Source: Botryotinia globosa (Eukaryota > Ascomycota > Leotiomycetes > Helotiales > Sclerotiniaceae). From it: a DNA stretch of 64,000 bases. Of the stretch, positions 36,840-48,822 are shown piece by piece. A program made the position numbers and the translations under genes. The stretch is from positions 1,674,001 to 1,738,000 of the forward strand of contig RCSZ01000012.1 of NCBI GenBank assembly GCA_014898425.1, in the 5' to 3' direction. Numbering within the stretch: position 1 is the first letter of the stretch; every line of letters begins with the position of its first letter. The notes under the pieces are model-generated. The model ran no database searches, had not been told where the DNA came from, and worked only from the letters and a program-made list of their open reading frames with translations.

Positions 36840-39103
36840 TTAGTATACACGCTTGAAAGGTGGGACAGCCTTGCACTCATTCTCATCCAAGGTGTGGCCT
36901 ACAACAGCTCTGTAGGTCAAATCGGTCTTTCCTTGTGGCTTCTTTTGGAAGGTCAAAGAATGCTTCATCCATTCCTTATCATCTCTCTCTGGGTAATCTT
37001 CGCGAGCATGTGCTCCACGAGATTCCTTTCTAGCGGCAGCTGCCTCGGCGGTTTGAACACTATATGAAGTTAGTATATAATCCGGCGTTCAAAAATATAC
37101 GCAGGGAAAACTTACGCGCAAGTCAACAAGTTTCTCAATTCCAAAGTCTCAACCAAATCCGAGTTCCAGATCATACTTCTATCTTGAGTCTTGATATCCT
37201 TGAATGTTTGATCAACAGCGTTGATCTTCGTGACACCCTCATCCAAACTCTCTTGAGTTCTGAACACACTGACATCTGTCTGCATAGTCTTTTGCATGGC
37301 GAGACGGACTTCGTGTGTGCTCTTGGTACCATCAGCAGTTCTAATTTGGTCAAGAACACTGATAGATTCGGCACCAGCATCGGCGCTGATCTCCTTGTGT
37401 GGCATTCCTGGTTCGAAGTTGTCGCGAATAGTGTGGGATACAGCACGACCGAAAACAATCAAATCAAGAAGTGAGTTGGCTCCGAGACGGTTGGCACCGT
37501 GTACGGAAACACAAGCAGCTTCACCACATGCGAAAAGACCTGGTACGACCTTGTCCTTACCCTCAGCATCAACAGTGAGAACCTCACCAGTGTACTTTGT
37601 TGGGATACCACCCATGTTGTAATGGACTGTTGGAAGAACTGGGATAGGTTGCTTTGTAACATCGACACCAGAGAAAATGGATGCGGTCTCAGAAATACCT
37701 GGGAGACGTTCATGGAGAACATCAGGTGGAAGATGACTGAGTTGGAGATAGATGTGATCCTTTTCTGGGCCAACACCACGTCCCTCTCTGATTTCCATGG
37801 TCATTGATCTGGAAACAACATCACGGGAAGCCAAATCCTTGGCGGTTGGTGCGTAACGTTCCATAAATCTTTCACCCTGAGAGTTAAGGAGATATCCACC
37901 CTCACCACGAGCACCCTCAGTAATCAAGCAACCAGCGCCATAAATACCAGTAGGATGGAATTGAACGAATTCAAGATCCTGGTTAGGTAATCCGGCACGA
38001 GCAACCATAGCCATTCCATCACCAGTACAAGTGTGTGCGGATGTACAACTGAAGTAGGCACGTCCGTAACCACCAGTGGCCAAGACAGTGTTGTGTGCGC
38101 GGAATCTGTGGAGGGTACCATCTTCTTGGTTGTATGCAATAACACCCTTACATTCTCCATCCTCCATGATCAAGTCGAGCGCGAAGTATTCGATGAAGTA
38201 GTTGGTGTTGTGTCTTAAGGATTGACCGTAGAGAGTGTGGAGAAGTGCATGTCCAGTTCTGTCAGCAGCTGCACAACATCTGTATGCTTGTCCACCCTTT
38301 CCGAATTTTTGTGATTGACCACCGAAAGCACGTTGATAACTAGATAGACATTGTTAGTAAAGTACCACAAATGAGCTACCAGAATCATTCTTACATCTTG
38401 CCGTCATCAGTTCTTGAGAATGGGCAACCGTAGTTCTCCAACTCAATGACAGATGCTGGCGCTTCTCTTGTCATGTAATGAATAGCATCTTGATCTCCCA
38501 ACCAATCTGAACCCTTGACGGTATCGTACATGTGCCATCTCCAGTCGTCCTCGTGCATGTTACCCAGAGCAGCATTGATACCTCCTTGCGCAGCTACGGT
38601 ATGTGATCGGGTTGGGAAAAGCTTTGATATGCATGCAGTGTTGAAACCAGCCTCGGCAAGACCGAATGCTGCTCTTAAACCTGCTCCTCCAGCTCCGATG
38701 ACGATAGCATCATATTCGTGATCCTAGCCCATTTAATCAGACACAGCCCTTCACTAAGAATTCGAGATACGTACAACGACCGGGTATTTATTGCTCACGA
38801 AAGGCGAAGCTTCCTTTGCTCTTAGTGGCGCATGTGTAATGATTCGAGCTGCAAATTAGATATTAGACAATGGTCTGGGTGTTGCAAGTTGTGGGCAGAT
38901 CTACCTGCAGGTCTCGTCGATGAGAAAGATCGAGTTTGATTCTTCAATGCCCTCGAGAACTACAATCATGGCCAACCGATTAGCATTGTTGTTCTTCTTT
39001 TATTCTTCTTCTTCTGTTCTTACCACGAACGCGGGGCCCGAGGTTAGAGAATGGAACATACCGAAGGACCAGATGTGAATCTACGCATAGCAAATGAAGA
39101 CAT
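36840..39103 (-). CDS. SDH1: Succinate dehydrogenase flavoprotein subunit, mitochondrial
   Basis: Catalytic FAD subunit of respiratory complex II, oxidising succinate to fumarate. Six exons: 39103-39062, 38959-38905, 38848-38775, 38723-38395, 38339-37116 and 37059-36840 give 647 aa with every phase consistent. The presequence [14 protein letters not shown] continues through [15 protein letters not shown], a typical mitochondrial targeting and cleavage region. The FAD Rossmann motif [10 protein letters not shown] is at 67-76, and SHTVAAQGG carries His98, the covalent FAD attachment site. Later blocks include [38 protein letters not shown] and the [16 protein letters not shown] loop. It ends [11 protein letters not shown]. 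Complex II is the target of SDHI fungicides, but those act at the B, C and D subunits. Confidence 0.98.
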
Positions 39104-39841
39104 TGTGTAGAATTATTATGGATAGAAAGAAGAGGGGAGAAGAGTGTGCAACACCAGAATTAATATCTTTTTCTCTTTCTCTTTCTCTCTCTAAAAAACG
39201 GCAATGGAGGGAGGCAACTCAGGTTAGTCCAAGGGCGTTTCCAAATCTTCAAATTCGGGATTAAATGATTAATCCATAATTAACGATGATGGCTCGATGC
39301 TCACTTAGTCAGGAATTTTAATCAATCGAACCAATCAAAGAAATCTATTTCCAATTATTCCCATTGAACCTTCCGACCACAAGTAGCCGAAAGCCGGAAA
39401 AAAACATACACCCGAATTACCACAACTGCGATATATCATACATATTATGAAGAAGGCCTTGGATTACATCAGTTATTGTAATTCTGTCAGGAGCTCACTA
39501 TCTTCAAGATCACCCTCATTCATATACCAAGAGGAAACAAACCGTCTCATCCAATTTCTAACCAGAAATATTGAATGGTTGGATTGTCATCAATTTCCAC
39601 ACAGAAGATCGATATGGTTTTGGCCTTTGCATCGACAAGTAAATTTCGTATTCGGGAATGGGGAAAGGAAAAACCGGCAAGACCCTCACCTGAAGTGGAG
39701 AACTTCCCCAAGGTAATAGGTATACTCGAGTAACATCAACTGTTCAACAAGACAGTTTCGCCTCTTATTATGCCACAAACATCATACTTTATCTTGATAT
39801 TTGTATTTGTAAGCTTCCGAAGATCGATATCTTGATAGCCA

Positions 39842-39873
39842 GCATCTGGATCTGGATCTGGATCTGGATCTGA
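39842..39873. repeat. (GGATCT)n hexamer repeat
   Basis: Four to five head-to-tail copies of GGATCT, starting just after AGCATCT. Confidence 0.85.
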
Positions 39874-40073
39874 AGCATCGAGCTGCAGTCGCCTTCAGAA
39901 TGGACCTATTCGACAAGGAGGATACCAAGTGGTTTTATCAAATGCCGGAATTAGTCTTTGCCGCTTTCCCCAGAGAAATCCTGCCATTGTTTTCTCATAC
40001 AACACTACAATACTGATTGTAGCATAACACGGCAGGTAACAAAACGATGCAATATTTCCCCATTGTTCTGCCT

Positions 40074-40120
40074 CCACGGCAGTGGCTCCCGGAGGGCTAG
40101 CGGAGCGTCATTCTCGGAGA
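40074..40120. repeat. Second copy of a short dispersed repeat
   Basis: CCACGGCAGTGGC at 40074-40086 is identical to 19114-19126. In both places a CGGAG sequence follows within 20 bp. The core can form a CCAC/GTGG hairpin. The GGGGAC end seen at 18996 is not evident here, so this may be a fragment. Confidence 0.45.
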
Positions 40121-40130
40121 GCAATACTTC

Positions 40131-40156
40131 ATATATATATATATATATATATATAT
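40131..40156. repeat. (AT)13 microsatellite
   Basis: Perfect alternating AT run directly downstream of the dispersed repeat copy. Confidence 0.95.
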
Positions 40157-40934
40157 GATCTGCATAGTGCCTTCATTCACATGGATGCCCATTTGAAGTC
40201 TCATGAGTCATCTAGACGGTAAACCTGCACGGTACCAATTATAGATCATATAAAGTATATGTGTGCTTCCGAAACCATCTATTTGGGATGATCTGAGTGG
40301 TACAAAATATGTTATGGTTGTTTCAGGCCCCAGCATTCGGCAAGATGCAGCGCACCAAACGGTTAATTGGTTATTTTCTTGGCACGTCAGTCAACTGCAA
40401 TCCTTCTTTTCACTTGTGGCAATGAGGTTGAATTCCCTTGTAAATATCACAAGTTATAAGATGTCAAGCCTCCTTCCCCACACTTTTGACGGCAGAGTAC
40501 CTCGTGGTCAGTTCAAAAGTATGTGATGAACAGGATGAATACCGGCAGAAGTCTGTACGCTGCCGACTTGTATCAAAATATATTGGGATTTAATGAAATT
40601 CCATCCTTCATGTATCACGTTCTCCGGGAAGACCATCCGTATAATCTACAATAGTAAGAAATATTGCTCAAACGACCAAACGGATAATAGCCTGCCTATC
40701 CTTCAAAAACTGGAGAAATCTTGGCTCCTTCCTTTGGTCTCCAAAAAATGCATACTTCTCTATTTCCCGCCGAATAGATTGATTTAATTCATCCGTCACT
40801 TATCACGGCATTTTTAATGGCAATGCTCTTCTTGAATCCGTATATAGGTAGGATCGTCTGCTCGTGTTAGAATACTTTCTCTGAGATCTCTCCCTGTGTA
40901 CATTTCCAGGAAAGTTTTGTGAAAAGGTACCAAT

Positions 40935-43900
40935 ATGCGGCTCTCGGATCTACTCTATGGCATTATTGTCATTGCTTCTTATGGTTGGTGTTATACTCAA
41001 GACTATAATACTCGCACACACATTCTAACAATTTCTAGCTGTTCGTGAGGTATCAAGTCAAGATTTCGCAGCGCATGGCTATTATACCGAGCCAAATACT
41101 GGCATTACATTCTATACAAGTAGCGAAGCTAATGGCACGATCGTGGGTGATGGAGAGTTCTCTTTGGTTTCACAAGGGGGTTACACCTTTGGAATGGCAT
41201 TACCACCCAGTGCACTGACTACAGACTCCTATGATTACATTGGCTTGATTGTAAGTTCTACACATTGCTACAATGGTGCAACAGCTAATTGAAAGAAGAT
41301 TGGATCACTTCCGAATGGTACAGGATGGAGTGGTGTTGTTCATGGTCAACAACTTAGTGCTGCAATGCCCGGACATTTGCTGTTGATTGCTTGGCCTTAT
41401 AATGGCAAAATAATTACTTCGTTCCGTTATGGGTAAGTTCTTTTCTGTACTTTTATATCCACATCCATCGCATGCGATAACCTAATAAATCCTAAATAGT
41501 TCCTATGCCACACCCGTGCTATATGGCGGGTCTGCAAGCGTAACGCAGCTTTACACCTCGATAAACTCCACACACTGGGTTCTCGTTTACAAATGTACAA
41601 ATTGCTTCAAGTTCGATGACCCAACTCAAACAGCATACAATGTTAGCACATCGGCAGGTGGCTTCGAGTACGGGTGGGCCCAAAACATTGGCGCTCCAGA
41701 CAACCCTTCCGATCCTGCTAATGCGGTTCTATATCGTAAGAATTTTGTTTAATTTGACATCTTTTGGATTGTTAACAATAGTTGCGTGAATTGTGCGGCT
41801 CATACAATAATGTTTCATTTGAAAGCTTTTTTTCTATATACTTACTGATAGCTGCAGAGCACAATAATGGCATGGGCGAGTTTTCCATCAAGGTGGCTTC
41901 TGCAACCCAGGCATCCTATTCAAACTGGGCTTCGATGACCGCCACCATCACAGCAACCACCGGTACAGCCACTGCGACGGCCACTTACTATACATCACCA
42001 ATACCGACTTCCACATCCTATGATTATATTGTCGTTGGCGGAGGAGTACGTATAGTTTCTTTTTCCATTACGTTTTTTTTATTGAAGAGAGAAGTCATAA
42101 GGCCCCATTTTCTTATGGGTTCTTGGACTATCCTCATCTCATCACTTTTTTGTGCCAATATTTGAAAACTGCATACTGAAATTGTTTGCTCTAGGCTGGA
42201 GGTGTACCGATGGCAGATAAACTTGCGCAGAGTGGAAAGTCCGTGCTCTTGATCGAAAAGGGGGTCGCTTCTTCAGCCAGATGGGGTGGGAGTAAGTACT
42301 AGAATAATCTCGATATTATGCCCGCTAACAATATTTAGCAATTCGACCGGAAAGTGGTTGGCTTTCTGGAAGTAATCTTACGTGGTTTGATGTTCCGGGA
42401 GAGTGCAATAGGATCTGGCACGGTGGAAGTGTTGGCGTCGCCTGTGATGATATCGATCAAATGGCTGGATGCGTTTTAGGTGGAGGTACTGCCGTCAATG
42501 CAGGATTATGGTGGAATCCAGACCCATCAGATTGGGATTACAACTTCCCCCCTGGATGGCAATCAAAAGATGTAGCAGCCGCCACCTCGAGAGTCTTCAG
42601 CACGATTCCCGGCACGGATCATCCTTCAATGGATGGTAAATTATATGTCCAATCCGGATATAATATTGTCGCAGGTGGTCTCAAGAACGCTGGCTGGACG
42701 AACGTTACCGCGAATAGTGTACCGGCCCAGAAGAATCGAACATATGCATATGCACCATACATGTATATCAATGGAGAGCGCGGTGGTCCACTAGCAACCT
42801 ATCTAGTGGATGCAAACAAACGCCCAAACTTTCATATGTGGCTGAATACTAGTGTAAAGAGAATCGTTCGTGATGGAGGACATGCAACTGGTATAGAAGT
42901 GGAGGCCACAAATAATGGGGGCAGACAAGGAGTAGTCAGCCTGACTCCAGTCACAGGTCGAGTCATAATATCAGCCGGTGCTTTCGGAACTCCCAAGCTC
43001 CTTTTCAGAAGTGGAATAGGTCCCACAGATCAGCTAAATGTAGTCCTTACCTCCACCGACGGACCAACAATGATCAACTCCAGCTACTGGTACAACCTGC
43101 CAGTCGGTTATAACCTCGACGATCATCTCAATACCGACACACAAATCTCACATCCGAATATCTCCTATTATGATTGGGTTGCAGCATGGAATAAGCCCAT
43201 AAGCGCAGACGCTACCTCCTACCTTACCAAACGCACCGGTCCTCTCGCCCAAGCAGCTCCCGACATCGGCCCCATATTCTGGGACCAAGTAACTCCCGGC
43301 GACGGGATTCCTCGCGCAATCCAGTGGACTGCCCGTGTCGAAGGCGACGTTCCCACCGCCATGACTCTCTCCTCTTATCTTGGCCGTGGCCAAGTCGGTC
43401 CACGAGGACGTACAACAATCAGCAAGGGCCTCACAATGTCTGTTTCCACCATGCCTTGGGGAAATACACATGATCTCGCAGCAGTGGCTACAGCTATTGA
43501 TCATATGGTAGCGGCACTTTCAACAGTCAAGAATCTCACATTTATCTATCCAAAACCGGGGATGACGGGCGCACAGTACGTGGCAAGTATACCGCTTACA
43601 TATGCGAATATTGGGGCGAGAAGAGCAAACCATTGGCTAGGAACTGCGAAGATGGGAACCGATTCTGGATTGGCCGGAGGTACTTCTGTGGTTGATCTCA
43701 ACGCGCTTGTTTATGGCACTGATAATATTCATGTGGTTGGTATGTATCCTATTTCTCTCTGTCTCTTTTCTCTTTTCTACAGAGCAAATCCCCAATTTTC
43801 CTCAGAATTAAACGTCAACTAATAAATACAGACGCATCAATTTTCCCCGGAATGCCCTCTACGAACCCATCCTCTCTCATCGTCATCGCAGCCGAACACG

Positions 43901-44120
43901 CAAGCCAGAAAATCCTCGCATTGCCGGCACTCAAAGCGCTTCCGCGGTACGCACAATGCGGAGGTCTGAGTTTCAATTATTCGACGGGTGGTTCGTGTGC
44001 CGCGCCTTACAAGTGTACGGTTGGGAATTCATATTATTGGCAGGTAAGTTTGTGTTGTGATTTTACTTTCTGCTTTGTGTGCGATGAGGTTGCCTGACTA
44101 ACAAATTACAGTGTCTATAA
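40935..44120 (+). CDS. cdh: Cellobiose dehydrogenase with C-terminal CBM1
   Basis: Secreted flavocytochrome that oxidises cellobiose and passes electrons to lytic polysaccharide monooxygenases during cellulose breakdown. Nine exons: 40935-40983, 41039-41250, 41299-41432, 41500-41735, 41858-42045, 42195-42291, 42339-43739, 43832-44043 and 44112-44120; 845 aa, all phases consistent. A signal peptide (MRLSDLLYGIIVIASYA) leads to the cytochrome domain, about 20-225, with probable haem ligands Met69 (FGMALPP) and His157 (NSTHWVLVY). A Thr/Ala/Ser linker runs about 237-264. The GMC flavin domain starts at YDYIVVGGGAGG and carries His737 (NHWLGTAKMG) and Asn784 (STNPSS), the expected catalytic pair. 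The CBM1 (812-845) begins YAQCGG and ends YYWQCL, its last Cys in exon 9. Everything needed for activity is present. Confidence 0.97.
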
Positions 44121-47100
44121 ATTCCTGGAAATAGATGAAGGGATGCACGAGGAAGACCAGGAGAATCATTGGGCAGATGCGAAGTTCATAGTACACATTT
44201 CCGCTTTCATTCTACCTACTCTATTGTACATAGCTTTCCAATCCACAATCTAAATTTTAATTGAAATCTCCATCTCTCTCCCGATTTCAAATAAACACCT
44301 ACCCATTGCAAAATCACACCCCGCTACTAAACACCAATCCATCACTAGGTGGGTAGCCCCATGCAACGCAAGAATAACATTCTACCCCATCCAGATTCCA
44401 TTTAGCCTATGCACCCCAGATCACGATATCATCTTTGAATTCGATAACGCATGTCACATCACCCTACGAGCCTATCCAGAGGCAAAATTCTCCGGGTTGC
44501 ATATGGTGTGATGGTGGTGATGGGTGTGCGGGTGTGATATGTCGTGTCGTGTCGTGTTGTGTCGTGTCGTGTGGTGGTATTCATCACATCTCGGGATTTA
44601 GGACCGCAGGATCGGTTTCCTTATCTCCTTCCTTGTGATGAATGATTAGTTGAATTTTCTTGAATTTAGGGAAGATGGGAATTAGAAAATAAAAATAAAA
44701 ATGCTTTTTATGGGGGTTGTGGTGATGTCCACGATCTATCTACCATGTCGGGTGGTGGTGGTATAATATGATGTGATATCATCTGGTTTTTAGATATGTA
44801 AGATCATATTGATCAATAAACCAATCTTAAAAGGAAAATTGAGAGAATTGAATTGAAATGGAAAAAAATAAAATAAAGGGATTTTATTATTTATCCGGGA
44901 TTTTAGTATTAAAGATGGGGACTTGTATGTATGATGGGGATTGGAGGGAAGGGAAGGGATGGCGAGGGGGGGAGGTTGGGATTTATGTCGTGGATGGAAG
45001 TGAGTGAGTGAGTGATAGAGAATATATTGAGAGAAGATTTCCGGGGTATGTATTTGGCTGGTAGAGAGATTGATTTACTTTTTTGGAGAGGGGGAGAGTG
45101 TTGATTTGCGGGTTTTGGGATGCGAGAGGGGAGAGGGGAGAGGGAATCGGGAGAGGGGAGAGAAGAAATAAATTATATTGGAACTGTGAATTTTGAACCG
45201 TATAAAGTGTAAAAATGGCGTAAAAGAAAAGCGTGAGGTAGAAGGGTGGAATGTGTAGATATATTTTTGACGAGACGATTGGAAGGATATTTGCATTGAT
45301 ATATGTGAGTGCAGGATCTGGATACATACCTACCTAGGTCTAGATATGTAAGGTTATATACTAAATGTCGATCAAGAAAGATAGACGACGGACGTCCTTT
45401 AGAAACCCTTTTCTTGCTCAGTACGGTTAGATCGATGGATATACCTAGGTACAGCATCGAGATATATTATTATTAAAGTTTAGAATTCGAGATGAATTAG
45501 CTGATGAATATACGGTGTTTTATTAGTGATGAAGCAGATTTCAACGTGCTTACAAGTCCATCCATAGTTCTGCATCTTTTAGCGATAGTAAGTAACAGTC
45601 TGGTGGTGAATCCTTCAACTGTTTTGTTTTTCTTCCTGATGCTTATTTGCTCCGCAGGCGTAATGGAATGGAATGTATGCCTAGCTGGAATCACTGGGTT
45701 GTATTTTTCGAGGAGATGAGTGTTCAGTGTGGTGACTGTGTGATCTGAGAAGTGTCAGAACTACATCTTACTTTAAGGAATGAAAGTATATATATCGTGG
45801 ACTGCCGAGTCTCAGAGAACGTCTATAGCTGTGATACTCTTGGGAGACCGAAAGTCACTAGTCAATACACTCGATATCATGACGAACATCTACTTTCGAG
45901 GAGAGGGTTGATATTGTCTTCAACGCTTCATGCATTCTCCCCAAGGGATATTGCAATGTTTCTTTTCAGCCCACTCAATCCTCACGATACATAACTCCAT
46001 CCTGGAATACATCGACAACCAATCAGAACAATTCAAAGTGTTTGATACTCTTCAAGATAAAGAGCCCTTTAATGCCGCGCAGCTTGGTTCCAACTCCCAT
46101 CCCATTATCTTGCTATCCATCCAGAACTCCCATCTTCCTCATACCCGCGCCAACATTATCCTCTTGTCGTTCTTCACCTCGCCTGTTATCTGACCCATAA
46201 CATTTTTCTTACCACATTAGCATGTACTGCCAGCACTTCCAACTCAAAGAGAAGCAAATAGTGCTAACCTCAAACCCAAACCCTCCAGCTCTCAGCTCTC
46301 AGCTCTCCTCTTCCATTTCTAAAACCCCACCCATTCGCCAAACTACCAAATACCCTTACCCTCAAACTCTCCTCATCAAACTACCCAACAAACCCCCTCA
46401 TCAAACCATGCCACACACCTCAAACAATCCAATCAACTATCCAAAACCTCCCACATAAGCACTCAAACAACCAAACCCCCATCTCATCACCAAGAAGTAT
46501 ATTCAACTCACAAATCTCCGAGTCTTCACTGACAAAAATACTACTCATACACACAAACATAAACCACACCGGGCTGAGAAATTCCGCGTCTGCGTACGAG
46601 TCAGCCATAATCGGCGCGTATGATGTAATTTTCGTGGGCTTACAAACTTTGAGGAACGAAACAAGGTCTGATAAGTACTTGATATTTCCACGAGGAGGGA
46701 ATTAAAAGAGGGGAGTAGAAGGAAGGTGTTACTAATAAATAGAGGAGGAATATGATTCAGCAAAACTCACTCCCAGTAATAAAAACCATCATTCTAATCC
46801 AAGCAGAATACATAAGGTTACCAAGCAAGCGGCTACTACCAAAATCCACCCTTCATAAGACACCTCAAGACTCCAAAAACGACAACACCACCCACAACAC
46901 CCAACGATACAATTCCACCCAAGACCCAAGCCTCACCTACAACCCATTCCAGCCAACAAAAAAAACCTTTCCTCCCCCACTCCCAGTAAGCCCTCCAAAT
47001 AAGCGTCAAGAACCCTAAAATTTCCCTCCTCTCACCACAATCCCCCTCCGAAAAACATGCATAACGACGACCACAGCGGTGAGATAAACAAATAGCCACA

Positions 47101-47879
47101 GCCCTAACAATTTCCTAGCGCGCTGATTTGCTCACTCGAATTTGTTTCAGTATGACACCTCGGACGAGTCGATGCGTCTCTATCTTGTGACGACCGACTT
47201 CTTACGCTTGGGCTTTGCGAGTGATGTACTACGGGTTCGTGGGATAGAATAGCGAATTGTAGATGGTATGGTTCTTTGTTGTGTAGAGATATTGGGTACT
47301 GGGAGATTTTTAGCAGTAACCGAAGGTTTTAGAGGGATGGTGAGGGTAGAGTAGATAGGGAGATACATGGTCGATCTAGTCTCGAGGGCGACTTTTCAAA
47401 TAAGCTGACTGCTTCTTCTCTATGAACTCGCTATAGTTCACTTCAACTCCTAATTTATTCAGCCGAATAAACATTTGTGAAGGAATCCAAATCTCACGAG
47501 AAAAAAACACAAAATGTTCTCTCTAAGAAATCTGATCGTTATCTTAGGAGTAGGCTTTATCCTCAGCTTCTGATAGTGATTCTAACCAGCCAATCTGCAT
47601 GTTTTTCACTTCATGGCAGCATCTGGAGACCCAAGACAAGAACGTTGAAGTTAGCATGTAAAATGAACACTATGAAACGAAAGTATATAGACTACCTCGA
47701 GACTCCCACATTCCCTCCAACAATGTCCCTCAAAAAAACCACAACGATCAAAATCATCACCACTAGATGAATAGCTTCTAAATAAGCATAACAAACAGAC
47801 GGCTCCATATTTACACCATCGAAGCAAATGGGTATCCTATTTCCTCTCCCTCTACCAATCCAAAGAACCATCCTCCAAA
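44121..47879. other. Gene-poor region with simple repeats
   Basis: About 3.8 kb after cellobiose dehydrogenase. It holds GTCGT repeats, G/A-rich tracts at 45100-45165, and a strikingly strand-asymmetric stretch, 46240-47040, where the plus strand is C/A-rich. Several short frames (for example minus-strand 47368-47180 and 47099-46836) have no recognisable motif. Nothing is called. Confidence 0.5.
44541..44575. repeat. (GTCGT)n pentamer repeat
   Basis: Seven near-perfect copies of GTCGT, one changed to GTTGT. Confidence 0.85.
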
Positions 47880-48822
47880 ATGCCTTCTTCAATACCCTAT
47901 GATCCATCACCAGTAATGGCCAACATAGTCAGCAACGAAGCTCTCCAAATCGCATCCCAAATATCCGCCTTCCAAGCTCCCGTCAATGCCACCCAAGAAG
48001 AACTGAACACCCTGTTAGCCGCCAAACGCAGTCTTTAAATGACTCGCACTGAACTAATAAACCTCGGCATCGGCACCAGCAAAGTCAGCAACTCGATCGA
48101 GAAACTCGATACCCGCATCGAAAATGCCGTATCCGAATACGCAGAGGAAAAAATAAAATCCGAAGAGAAGAACCAGCCGCTTCGCGCACAAATCAGGAGC
48201 GTGCATGTGAATATGGAAAGTCCAGTAGATTACGTCAAAACGCAAATTAAAAGCATGCCGCTGGCTTCCGATTCGATAAACATGGATGTCTAGTATTTTA
48301 CCAATGAGACGAATAGTCAAGAGTCGAAATCGCGGGCGAGTAATGCATCCGGACATGTATCGGCCACAATGAAATGGCTTGGAAAAGATGTCGCGGCGCA
48401 GATGACTCGAGCTGCTGCAAATCAGATCAGCGATCGAGTAATCAAACACAGTATTTCGGGTATTCTTGTGATTTCGGTTTCTTGTACGCATAAGAATGCA
48501 TCCATTCTAGCCCCCTTCGCGCTCAATGTCGACATAGCGATTGAAGTCTGGGATCATCTTTTTAAAGACAAGATCGTCCCGACTAGCACAAGCAATATGT
48601 TGCAAATTGCTCAACAGGACGAATCCGGTTCTCCCGATGCCCAGAAATTCAGCATCATCTCAGGAATGTCGTTTGGTTCCAGTTTCGTGGGTAGCTAAAT
48701 ACTACCCTGGGAAGTATATGGCTATTTCAAATGATGATGTCGCTCCATCATCTGGACCTCCGGTTGCTTCAGCGACGGGAGGAAGCTCCGCTGAACAGAC
48801 TGCTGCTCCAGCGGCGGAATAG
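47880..48822 (+). pseudogene. Broken gene of a fungal hypothetical protein family
   Basis: A continuous coding-like frame opens with MPSSIPYDPSPVMANIVSNE and is interrupted by an in-frame TAA at 48036-48038 (after AAKRSL, before MTRTELINLG) and a TAG at 48291-48293 (between MDV and YFTNETNSQ). Protein-like sequence continues in the same frame across both stops to FVGS at 48698. A +1/-2 shift there reconnects to KYYPGKYMAISNDDVAP and a TAG at 48820. No GT-AG intron removes either stop. From memory, unverified, the N-terminus resembles an uncharacterised ascomycete family beginning with IPYDPS. Both stops could arise by C-to-T change of a Gln codon. Sequencing error is the alternative. Function unknown. 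Confidence 0.62.

Larger units (their letters stand above)
39104..40934. other. Divergent intergenic region, SDH1 / cellobiose dehydrogenase
   Basis: About 1.8 kb with simple repeats (listed separately), a CCAAT-like site near 39333, and one copy of the 13-bp core shared with 19.1 kb. No coding sequence supported. Confidence 0.5.

Noticed and set aside
46836..47099. 87-codon minus-strand frame resembling a small membrane protein
   Set aside because: Its hydrophobicity follows from the C/A-biased plus strand (Val, Gly, Trp codons); no family match.
47180..47368. 62-codon basic minus-strand frame (SLAKPKRKK)
   Set aside because: Too short, with no partner exon or recognised motif.
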